A stretch of DNA of 64,000 nucleotides from assembly GCA_024207135.1 (NCBI GenBank), contig CP042428.1:3100001-3164000 (forward strand). Direction: 5' to 3'. The DNA is from Arthrobacter sp. C2 (GTDB taxonomy: Bacteria > Actinomycetota > Actinomycetes > Actinomycetales > Micrococcaceae). The notes under the pieces are model-generated. The model did not search any database, had not been told where the DNA came from, and saw only the letters and a program-made list of their open reading frames with translations. Every line of letters starts with the position of its first letter. Within the stretch, counting starts at the first letter, position 1. This document shows, one piece after another, positions 57,540 through 64,000 of this stretch. The translations under genes were made by a program, and so were the position numbers.

Positions 57540-57866
57540 ATGAGTGATTTTGAAACGGTTTCAGTAGACCAGGTGCCTGCCGGCGCACTGATCCTGGATG
57601 TTCGCGAAGAGTACGAATGGTCCGAGGGGCACGCCGCCGGGGCCATCCACATTCCGCTGGGCGAGCTTCCGGTCCGCTACGAGGAACTCGACCCGGACGA
57701 AGACACCTACATCATTTGCCGCACCGGCGGACGCTCGGCGCAGGCCGCCGCGTGGCTGGTCTCGCTGGGCTACACCGCGTTCAACATCGCGGGCGGGTCC
57801 GGGGCCTGGCTGGAAGCCGGGCTGGCACTCAAGAGCGAAAACGGCCAGGAGCCCAACGTCCGATGA
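57540..57866 (+). CDS. Rhodanese-like sulfurtransferase
   Basis: This 108-residue single rhodanese domain moves sulfane sulfur through catalytic Cys60 in the loop CRTGGRS, at the end of the DEDTYIIC strand; upstream DVREEYEWSEGHAAGAIHIPLGEL is the usual rhodanese start. The six-residue loop fits sulfur (not phosphate) chemistry. GGGAGA precedes the ATG, and TAGGCT at about 57496-57501 could be the -10 box. The stop overlaps pheA by 4 nt (ATGA), so both are made from one mRNA. Confidence 0.92.
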   Translation: MSDFETVSVDQVPAGALILDVREEYEWSEGHAAGAIHIPLGELPVRYEELDPDEDTYIICRTGGRSAQAAAWLVSLGYTAFNIAGGSGAWLEAGLALKSENGQEPNVR

Positions 57867-58792
57867 TCTATACCTATTTGGGTCCCGCGGGGACCTTCAC
57901 CGAGGCCGCCCTGCTGCAGGTTCCCGACGCGAGGGATTCCAAGCGCATCCCGGCAGCGAACGTGAATGCCGCCCTGGAGATGGTCCGCACCGGGGAGGCC
58001 GACGCGGCCATGGTCCCGATCGAGAATTCGGTCGAGGGCGGGGTCACCACCACGCTCGATGCCATCGCCACCGGCGAGGCCCTGCAAATCATGCGCGAGG
58101 CCCTGGTGACCATCACCTTCGTGCTGGCCGTGCGCCAGAACATCGATTCCATCGAGCAGATCCGCACCGTGTCCACCCACGGGCACGCTTGGGCGCAATG
58201 CCGCAATTGGGCCGAATCAAACATTCCGCAAGCGGAATTCGTCCCGGCATCCTCGACCGCTGCCGGCGCCCTGGGGTTGCTGGACGACGAGACCACCCAC
58301 GACGCGGCGATCTGCTCGCCGCTGGTCGCCGAGGAACGCGGGCTGAAGATCCTGCGCACCGGCATCGAGGACAACGCCGGCGCCGTCACCCGTTTCGTGC
58401 TGGTGACCCGCCCGGGCCCGATCCCGGCACCGACCGGCGTGGACAAGAGCACCGTCATCCTGCCGCTGGCAGAGGACCGACCGGGCGCCCTGATGGACAT
58501 CCTGGAACAGTTCGTGGTGCGCGGGGTGAACCTCAGCCGCATCGAGTCGCGTCCCACCGGCGAGGGCATGGGAAAGTACTTCTTCTCCGTGGACGTCGAC
58601 GGGCACCTGGCCCAGCAACGCGTGGCTGACGCACTGACCGGCCTGCACCGGGTCTGCCCCGACCTGCGCTTCCTGGGGTCCTACCCGGCGGCCCAGGGCC
58701 TGTCCTCCTCCGTGGATGCGCACAACTCCGACGACGCGTTCTCCAAGGCGCAGCAGTGGGTTTCCGGGCTCAAGTCCCGCCTGGCAAACTAG
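57863..58792 (+). CDS. pheA: Prephenate dehydratase
   Basis: PheA converts prephenate to phenylpyruvate for phenylalanine synthesis. The 309-residue protein opens MIYTYLGPAGTFTEAAL, has the catalytic Thr-Arg-Phe motif in AGAVTRFVLV, and ends in an ACT domain (about 205-285) with the ESRP phenylalanine-binding motif (LSRIESRPTGEG), so it should be feedback-inhibited. There is no chorismate mutase domain, as is usual for actinobacteria. The ATG overlaps the rhodanese stop. Confidence 0.96.
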   Translation: MIYTYLGPAGTFTEAALLQVPDARDSKRIPAANVNAALEMVRTGEADAAMVPIENSVEGGVTTTLDAIATGEALQIMREALVTITFVLAVRQNIDSIEQIRTVSTHGHAWAQCRNWAESNIPQAEFVPASSTAAGALGLLDDETTHDAAICSPLVAEERGLKILRTGIEDNAGAVTRFVLVTRPGPIPAPTGVDKSTVILPLAEDRPGALMDILEQFVVRGVNLSRIESRPTGEGMGKYFFSVDVDGHLAQQRVADALTGLHRVCPDLRFLGSYPAAQGLSSSVDAHNSDDAFSKAQQWVSGLKSRLAN

Positions 58793-58841
58793 CGGCAGCA
58801 ACAGGGCCGGGCACCGCCGCGAGACCGGATCTCCGGCGGTG

Positions 58842-59885
58842 TCAGGCCAGCCGGATCTTCAGCGACGCGGGCTTCACCGAAACGCTCAATCCGTTTACGA
58901 GCCCCGTGCCGTCGCCGTCGATCTGCGTGTTCATGGGTTCGTGGCACCTCAATGTCAAAGAGGCACTGGGGTAGAAGCCCATCACCGGGATGGCCCCGCG
59001 TGCCCTGAAGGCCGTCTTGAGGAAGATCCAGCCCCAGCCGGCGGCGCTGCGCGGGCTGAGCACCACCACGTCCAGCACGCCGTCGTCGATCTTGGCCTCC
59101 GGAACCAGGTCCAGGCCCTGCAGCTTCCCGCAGTTGGCGAAGAGCACCGAGCGCACGCTACGCGTCTGCTCGTTTCCGCCGTCCAGCGCGATCGAGATCT
59201 TCTTGCGCTTGCCCGGCAGGTGCCGGAAACCGGCCTCCGAGTACGCCAGCCAGCCGACCTTGGCCTTGAGCTCCTCGTTGGTGTCGTCCATGACGTCGGC
59301 ATCCGTGCCGATCCCGGCGATCACCAGGAACGCGTGTTCGCTGCTGCTCCCGTCAACGTGGTTCAGGGTGACCGAGCCGGTGTCGATGGTGCGCACCGGG
59401 CCGCGGACGGCCCCGAAGGCGGCGGTGCCGATGTCCTCGAGGGGCACCTCGACGTTGCGGGCCAGCAGGTTCCCGGTGCCCAGCGGAATCAGCCCGAGGG
59501 TTGCCTCGGTGCCGCGCAGGACCTCCGCCACGGCGCGGACCGTTCCGTCCCCGCCCGCGGCGATGACCACATCGCATCCGGCCTCCAGCGCCTGGCGTGC
59601 GGCCCCCTGGCCCGGATCCTCCACCGTGGACTCCAGCACCAAAGGCTCCACCAAGCCCGCCTCGGCACACACGTGCTGAACCGCGGAGATTGCTTCATCG
59701 GTGCCTGACTTGGAAGGATTCACCACCAGCGCGACCTTGAGCGCCGAGGTGGCGACGCCGACCACGGGCGCCAGGGAGGCCGGCCGGTTGCGGTCGACAA
59801 GCCGGCGCACGGAGAGCCAGCTAATCGTTGCGGCCGTGCCCGCGGCACCGGCGCTGATCAGGGCAAAGAGTCGATTGCGTTGCAT
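58842..59885 (-). CDS. Diacylglycerol kinase family lipid kinase
   Basis: This 347-residue protein has the DAGK catalytic domain with GGDGT at residues 111-115 and GTGNLLARN after it, the signature of lipid kinases including DgkB and YegS. An N-terminal hydrophobic helix (about 5-25) may anchor it to the membrane. It probably phosphorylates diacylglycerol or a similar lipid. GGGGAG lies four bases before the ATG. It diverges from serS across 38 bp, so the two promoters overlap. Confidence 0.92.
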   Translation of the reverse strand: MQRNRLFALISAGAAGTAATISWLSVRRLVDRNRPASLAPVVGVATSALKVALVVNPSKSGTDEAISAVQHVCAEAGLVEPLVLESTVEDPGQGAARQALEAGCDVVIAAGGDGTVRAVAEVLRGTEATLGLIPLGTGNLLARNVEVPLEDIGTAAFGAVRGPVRTIDTGSVTLNHVDGSSSEHAFLVIAGIGTDADVMDDTNEELKAKVGWLAYSEAGFRHLPGKRKKISIALDGGNEQTRSVRSVLFANCGKLQGLDLVPEAKIDDGVLDVVVLSPRSAAGWGWIFLKTAFRARGAIPVMGFYPSASLTLRCHEPMNTQIDGDGTGLVNGLSVSVKPASLKIRLA

Positions 59886-59911
59886 AGTCTCCCCAGACTA
59901 ACGGGCATTGC

Positions 59912-59917
59912 TAGGCT
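59912..59917 (+). promoter_or_regulatory. Leaderless-type -10 box for serS
   Basis: TAGGCT is followed by TAGGGC and the GTG start at 59924. The whole promoter must fit in the 38-bp gap to the divergent gene and reach into its start. Confidence 0.5.
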
Positions 59918-59923
59918 TAGGGC

Positions 59924-61210
59924 GTGATCGACGTAAAACTACTCAGTGAAAATCCAGATACCTTCCGCGCTTCGCAGCGCGCCCGCGGGGCGGATGAGTC
60001 CCTGATTGATGCGATTTTGGCCGCCGATTCGGCGCGCCGCGAGTCGATTGCATCCTTTGAGGCGCTGCGTGCCCAACAGAATGCCTTCAGCAAGAGGGTC
60101 GGAGCGGCCAAGGGCGAGGAAAAGCAGGCCCTGCTCACCGAGGTCAAGGAGCTCTCGCAGAACGTGAAGGCCGCCCAGGCGGCCTCCGACGAGGCAGCCG
60201 CGGCCTACAGCGCGCTGCAGCGCTCCATCCCCAACCTGATCCTGGATGGCGTGCCATCCGGCGGCGAGGACGACTTCACCGTCGTCAAGCACGTGGGCAC
60301 CCCGCGCGATTTCGCCGCCGAGGGCTTCGAACCGCGCGACCACCTCGAGCTCGGCGAATTGCTCGGCGCGATCGACATGGAACGCGGCGCCAAGGTTTCG
60401 GGCTCGCGCTTCTACTTCCTCAAGGGCGTCGGCGCCCGGCTGGAAATCGCGCTCATGAACATGGCCCTGGACCTGGCCCTGCAAAAAGACTTCATCCCGA
60501 TGATCACCCCGACCCTGGTCCGCCCCGAGACCATGAAGGGCACCGGCTTCGACGTCGAGCACGACGACGAGATCTACAAGCTCGAGCGCGACGACCTGTA
60601 CCTGGTGGGCACCTCCGAGGTGGCCCTGGCCGGTTACCACGCCAACGAGATCCTTGACCTGTCGGCCGGACCGACCCGCTACGCCGGCTGGTCCTCCTGC
60701 TACCGCCGAGAGGCCGGTTCCGCGGGCAAGGACACCCGCGGCATCATCCGCGTGCACCAGTTCAACAAGCTCGAGATGTTCGTCTACTGCTCCCCGGAGG
60801 AATCCGAGGCCGAACACGCCAAGCTCCTGGCCCTGGAAGAGGAAATGCTCGCCAAGGTCGAGCTGCCTTACCGCGTCATCGACACCGCGGCCGGGGACCT
60901 GGGCATGAGCGCGGCACGCAAGTTCGACTGCGAGGCCTGGGTCCCGACCCAGGACGCGTACCGCGAGCTGACCTCCACCTCCAACTGCACCACCTTCCAG
61001 GCCCGCCGCCTGAACATCCGCGAACGCGAAACCGGCGCCGACGGCAAGCCGGGCAAGACCCGCTCGGTGGCAACGCTCAACGGCACCCTGGCGACCACGC
61101 GCTGGATTGTCGCGATCCTGGAGCACCACCAGAACGCCGACGGCACCGTGAACGTGCCGGTGGCGCTGCGCCCGTACCTGGGTGGCATGGAAGTGCTTCC
61201 CGTCCTGTAG
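59924..61210 (+). CDS. serS: Seryl-tRNA synthetase
   Basis: SerS charges tRNA-Ser. The 428-residue class II enzyme has an N-terminal coiled-coil arm for tRNA (about residues 30-100), motif 2 in [24 protein letters not shown] (here [14 protein letters not shown] and IIRVHQF) and motif 3 in [18 protein letters not shown]. Motif 3 reads NGTLATTR where many family members have NGSGLAVGR, a common actinobacterial form. Start is GTG, with no ribosome site and a TAGGCT box six bases upstream. A terminator follows after 30 nt, then a HAD phosphatase gene that often sits beside serS. Confidence 0.96.
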   Translation: MIDVKLLSENPDTFRASQRARGADESLIDAILAADSARRESIASFEALRAQQNAFSKRVGAAKGEEKQALLTEVKELSQNVKAAQAASDEAAAAYSALQRSIPNLILDGVPSGGEDDFTVVKHVGTPRDFAAEGFEPRDHLELGELLGAIDMERGAKVSGSRFYFLKGVGARLEIALMNMALDLALQKDFIPMITPTLVRPETMKGTGFDVEHDDEIYKLERDDLYLVGTSEVALAGYHANEILDLSAGPTRYAGWSSCYRREAGSAGKDTRGIIRVHQFNKLEMFVYCSPEESEAEHAKLLALEEEMLAKVELPYRVIDTAAGDLGMSAARKFDCEAWVPTQDAYRELTSTSNCTTFQARRLNIRERETGADGKPGKTRSVATLNGTLATTRWIVAILEHHQNADGTVNVPVALRPYLGGMEVLPVL

Positions 61211-61239
61211 GACACCGCGCCACGTGCGCCGGAAGAACC

Positions 61240-61275
61240 CGAAGGGGGATGCGGACGATGCCGCATCCCCCTTCG
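61240..61275 (+). terminator. Terminator after serS
   Basis: Arms CGAAGGGGGATGCGG and CCGCATCCCCCTTCG form a 15-bp perfect hairpin around ACGATG. The tail (GCGTTTGG) has few T residues, so termination may be partial. Confidence 0.75.
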
Positions 61276-61396
61276 GCGTTTGGTGCGCATTCCCGCCCCG
61301 GCGGCACCGCGGGTTCGGGGGAGGTTCACCCATCGTTCAGGACACATTGTGGGTTGGCTCATGTCGGGAACCGGAATTTGATGCTTCACTGGATGA

Positions 61397-62251
61397 ATGA
61401 CAGTTATGACAAGAACCGGCATCGAAGACCGGTCAGAAGCAACCGAAACCTACATGATCTGCCTTGACGTCGACGGCACCCTGGTCAACCACGACGGGGA
61501 AATGAGCCAAGCGGTCAAGGACGCGGCGCGCGCCATCGTCGCGGCGGGCCACGAGGTCGTTATTTCCACCGGCCGTTCGCTCGGGGCGACCCTGCCGGTC
61601 ATCCAGATGCTCGGCATCGAAAGCGGCTACGCGGTGTGCTGCAACGGCGGGGTGACCGCCCGCATCGACTTGTCCCTGGAGGACGGCTACGAGGTCGTCG
61701 AACGCAAGACCTTCGACCCGGCCCCCGCCCTGCGCGCGCTGGTCAAGGCGATGCCCACCGCCAAGTACGCACTGGAAGACGACCAGGGGCAATTCCTTTC
61801 CACCGAACGCTTCCAGGATGCCAGCTTCGGCGTTGTCGCCACCCCGGTGCCGCTCGATGCGATGCTCGCGGCCACCGCGGTGCGCCTGGTGGTCTTCTCC
61901 ACCGACTCGACCGCCGAGGAATTCGGCGAGGCAGTCGGCGCCATGGGCCTGTCCGGTGTCACCTACTCCGTGGGCTGGACCGCCTGGCTGGACATCGCCG
62001 CCGAGGGCGTCACCAAGGCCAGCGGCCTTGAGGTGCTGCGCGAGAAGCACGGGTTCGACATCGGGGCAACCATTGCCGTGGGCGATGGCCGCAACGACAT
62101 CGAGATGCTCGCCTGGGCAGGCCGCGGCGTGGCCATGGGCCAGGCCCCGGACGAGGTCAAGGCCGTGGCCGACGAGATTGCCGCGGGTGTGGACGACGAC
62201 GGGCTGGCAACGGTGCTGCAGGAGATCCTGGGCGAGGCCGTCCGCGCCTGA
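61397..62251 (+). CDS. HAD-superfamily Cof-type phosphatase
   Basis: This 284-residue phosphatase has motif I CLDVDGTLVNHDG, motif II VISTGRS, cap domain C2B, Lys of motif III in EGVTKASGLEVL and motif IV VGDGRNDIEML. It is the second Cof-like enzyme in the window and is not closely similar to the one at 33.5 kb. The substrate is probably a sugar phosphate. Start ATG at 61397 is chosen; ATG codons 3 and 19 codons later are possible and the latter begins right before the catalytic motif. It lies behind serS, an arrangement common in actinobacteria. Confidence 0.9.
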   Translation: MTVMTRTGIEDRSEATETYMICLDVDGTLVNHDGEMSQAVKDAARAIVAAGHEVVISTGRSLGATLPVIQMLGIESGYAVCCNGGVTARIDLSLEDGYEVVERKTFDPAPALRALVKAMPTAKYALEDDQGQFLSTERFQDASFGVVATPVPLDAMLAATAVRLVVFSTDSTAEEFGEAVGAMGLSGVTYSVGWTAWLDIAAEGVTKASGLEVLREKHGFDIGATIAVGDGRNDIEMLAWAGRGVAMGQAPDEVKAVADEIAAGVDDDGLATVLQEILGEAVRA

Positions 62252-62654
62252 GCACGCCCGGCCAACAGCCGCACCGACGGATCGTCGCCCGCGCCGGGGA
62301 ATCCTCCCCGCCTGCGAGCGGCGATCCGCCGCGTTAACGGCCCCGCAGTTCCCCGGCTCCGGCGGAACACCTCCCAAGTGCCCTGTCCACGGCGGCAGTG
62401 CAGGAGACGCACCGGCCTCGGGAAGGAAAAGCCCGGGTGCCGACCGGAAATCGCCAGGGCCCCTTGGTGCAGGCGGAATTCTTTGGGGAAAGAAGCCGCC
62501 GATATTTTATCCAATCGGTGTTTTTGCCGAGCGGGTTCCGGGCCTTGCGTTCGGCGGCCCGTCGCACGTCTCGTGCGCCCGGGATGCCCGCCCGTCGCGC
62601 GGCACACAACGGCGCCGACCGCCCCGGGCGATTCGACTGGCTATGCTTAAACCC
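62252..62654. other. 403-bp intergenic stretch with AT-rich patch
   Basis: No gene is recognised here. An AT-rich patch in GC-rich surroundings lies at about 62480-62525. It includes a 7-bp stem (CGCCGAT/ATCGGTG, one G-T pair) with a 10-base loop and a TTTTT tail, which could end the HAD transcript or a small RNA. Confidence 0.35.
62642..62647 (+). promoter_or_regulatory. Leaderless-type -10 box for the lipoprotein gene
   Basis: TATGCT lies seven bases before the ATG at 62655. No ribosome binding site is present between them. Confidence 0.5.
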
Positions 62655-63086
62655 ATGAAACGCGCCGGAACCCTTGCCCTGTCCCTGCTCGGTGCCGCGG
62701 CGCTGCTGGCCGGGTGCACCTCCCCGGACGTCATCTGCAACACCGGGGAGCCGAGCATCGAGGACGCCATGGACCATCTGGTGGCCTCCACGCTGGCCGG
62801 GGACCAGGTCGAGGTCTGCCGGGTGACCACCACGGGCGGGACCGACACCGTCGGGGAGCAATTCGATCGACTGGCGGCGCAGCTGAAGGACCTGGGGGTC
62901 GCGGCCGATTTCACGGTGAAGCCCGTGCCGGATTCGACCATGGGGCAGTGGTCCGAACTGACCCTGAGCACGCCCAGCCACCCGGAAGGGGAACGCTTCG
63001 ACGTGTTCGAGCGCGGCGGGAAGTACACGATCGGGTGGCTCGAGTTCGAGCAGGACCCGCTGCCGTCCCCGTCCGCGACGAAGTAG
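62655..63086 (+). CDS. Small lipoprotein of unknown function
   Basis: I do not recognise a family for this 143-residue protein. It has a lipoprotein signal peptide with lipobox LLAGC (Cys at about residue 20), followed by a compact domain of about 120 residues with two more Cys (VICNTG and VEVCRVTT) that could form a disulfide, and a helical stretch EQFDRLAAQLKDLG. It ends in a Pro/Ser tail. It should be anchored outside the membrane. The start at 62655 gives the typical MKRAG signal; a Met four codons earlier is also open. A TATGCT box 7 nt upstream suggests a leaderless mRNA. Confidence 0.75.
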   Translation: MKRAGTLALSLLGAAALLAGCTSPDVICNTGEPSIEDAMDHLVASTLAGDQVEVCRVTTTGGTDTVGEQFDRLAAQLKDLGVAADFTVKPVPDSTMGQWSELTLSTPSHPEGERFDVFERGGKYTIGWLEFEQDPLPSPSATK

Positions 63087-63110
63087 CGTTGCCTTCCGGC
63101 TCTGCCGATC

Positions 63111-63527
63111 TCAGATGGCGAAGAGGCCGATGACCACGCCCATCACCAGGAATGTCACCAGCTCGTGGAGGCAGTTCAACGCGGTCAGCCCCACGGGCCG
63201 GCCCTCGAAGGCGTCGTGGGTGATGAAGCGTGCGGCGGTGAACCCGCCCCAGAGGATTAGTGCTGTCAGCAGCGCGTTGGTGAGGTAGGACCCGCCATAG
63301 AAGTCAAAGGACAGGTACGTCGCCCCGGCCAGGACCCAGGCGCTGATGAAGCTGACGACGAGGGTCACCAGGATCGGGACGACGGCGCTCTTGCCGCTGC
63401 CGGGAGTCACCTTGGCCACCCGCATCCAATAGTTGCCGAAAACCTTCGGGGTGTACCAGATGCTGCCGACCACCATGGTCGAAATCGTGGCCACAATTAC
63501 GGCGATCCAATTAATTTCCGGAACCAT
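63111..63527 (-). CDS. DUF1761 membrane protein
   Basis: This 138-residue protein has four transmembrane helices and the DUF1761 start NWIAVIVATISTMVVGSIWYTPKVFG with the conserved WYTP, then GFTAARFITHDAFEG in the third helix region. Function is not known; DUF1761 proteins are found widely in bacteria. GAGGAGCAAACG precedes the ATG. It converges on the lipoprotein gene after 24 bp and follows the SatD-like gene in the same direction across 121 bp. Confidence 0.9.
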   Translation of the reverse strand: MVPEINWIAVIVATISTMVVGSIWYTPKVFGNYWMRVAKVTPGSGKSAVVPILVTLVVSFISAWVLAGATYLSFDFYGGSYLTNALLTALILWGGFTAARFITHDAFEGRPVGLTALNCLHELVTFLVMGVVIGLFAI

Positions 63528-63648
63528 CGTTTGCTCCTCGTGCCATCGTGCGGGGCCGTGTCACCGGTCCCGGCGTGCGGGTCATCAGTATCGCCGATAC
63601 TACGGCCAGAACCACTGGTTGACTAGGGAACCGGGGATTCCCGGCGGG

Positions 63649-64000
63649 CTAGGTCCCGGCCGGGGCGTCGGGGGTTTCGCTCCAATGCAGCAACCGGGCG
63701 GCCGCGGGCCGCGCCGCCCACTCCTCGACCCATGCCGAGCGGACCACTGCCTTGGAAACGGCCTGGGCGCTGATGCCCAGCTCGGCGGCGACATGCTTTT
63801 GCTGGCCGCGCACCCCCGGGGTGAGCAGGTCGAGCACGGCCCACTCGGCGGCGCTGCGGGTGCTGACAATCTGCCCGAGCAGGCGCAGCACCGCCTCGGC
63901 CTCGCCGGCGATGGCCGCCTCGGGGCCGACGACACTCAGTGGTATCCGTTCCCCGGTGTGCTCGGAACGCTCCACGGCCGTGTGCGCATAACCCAGCGCG
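63649..64000 (-). CDS. SatD-like protein, C-terminal part (cut by window end)
   Basis: The reading frame stays open through base 64000, so the N-terminus is outside the window. The 117 visible codons contain AHTAVERSEHTGERIPL, a helical region with EAVLRLLGQIV, and a helix-turn-helix-like segment KHVAAELGISAQAVSKAVVRS (here HVAAELGISAQAVSKAV). This layout fits the C-terminal half of SatD-like proteins of actinobacteria, but the N-terminal domain is needed to confirm it. A GTG at 63975 could be mistaken for a start; nothing supports that. It may be a regulator. Confidence 0.6.
   Translation of the reverse strand, partial: ALGYAHTAVERSEHTGERIPLSVVGPEAAIAGEAEAVLRLLGQIVSTRSAAEWAVLDLLTPGVRGQQKHVAAELGISAQAVSKAVVRSAWVEEWAARPAAARLLHWSETPDAPAGT

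Noticed and set aside
63649-63975. A complete 108-residue regulator starting at GTG 63975
   Set aside because: The frame continues open past this codon to the window end with plausible sequence, so the visible part is the C-terminal portion of a longer protein.

Overview
This window is chromosomal DNA from a high-GC Gram-positive bacterium, most likely an Arthrobacter-group member of the Micrococcaceae. That reading rests on gene order, protein families and codon use. No 16S rRNA gene is present, so the genus is an inference. The left end is close to the replication origin: the tail of recF, a DciA-like DUF721 gene, gyrB, gyrA and a DUF3566 membrane protein gene follow one another, then tRNA-Ile, a 38-residue membrane protein and tRNA-Ala.

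From 6.8 to 15 kb lie individual genes: an EamA transporter, a membrane protein built of 11-residue helical repeats, a cyclophilin, a zinc-finger rhomboid protease, a double-GNAT protein, a LysE exporter with its divergent LysG-type regulator, a hotdog protein and a DUF3817 protein. Between the rhomboid and GNAT genes is a 579-bp non-coding stretch with a duplicated cluster of DnaA boxes. This is the most unusual non-coding element in the window.

From 15.2 to 27 kb is the conserved actinobacterial growth and division locus: crgA, a class E sortase, a TrpG/PabA-type amidotransferase, then on the minus strand fhaA-fhaB-pstP-rodA-pbpA-pknA-pknB with mostly 4-nt overlaps, followed by tRNA-Leu. 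It couples Ser/Thr phosphorylation sensed through PASTA domains to peptidoglycan synthesis.

From 27 to 36 kb is mixed metabolism: aquaporin Z, a dienelactone hydrolase, a universal stress protein, a divergent DUF5997 / LysR-like half-regulator pair sharing a palindromic promoter, a crotonase with an alpha/beta hydrolase, and a PfkB kinase, HAD phosphatase and GDPD row. From 36 to 44 kb is a sugar module: two ABC permeases and a lipoprotein binding protein diverge from a fused beta-phosphoglucomutase / GH65 phosphorylase. It probably imports a disaccharide and converts it to glucose-6-phosphate. A phosphoglucomutase gene lies at 50-51.6 kb.

From 43.7 to 48.4 kb are a uracil permease and a TPP-riboswitch-controlled thiM-thiE-thiD/tenA operon. 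Then come an aldehyde dehydrogenase, pgm, a protealysin-like M4 peptidase with its overlapping emfourin-type inhibitor, a decayed copy of the neighbouring DUF4190 gene and the intact gene, a POT peptide transporter, an amidase, rhodanese-pheA, a diacylglycerol-kinase-family protein, serS with a HAD phosphatase, a lipoprotein, a DUF1761 protein and the C-terminal part of a SatD-like protein cut by the window edge.

Many genes in the second half and several in the first have a TANNNT box exactly 6-7 nt before the start codon, suggesting leaderless mRNAs. No CRISPR array, insertion sequence, prophage or rRNA operon was seen.
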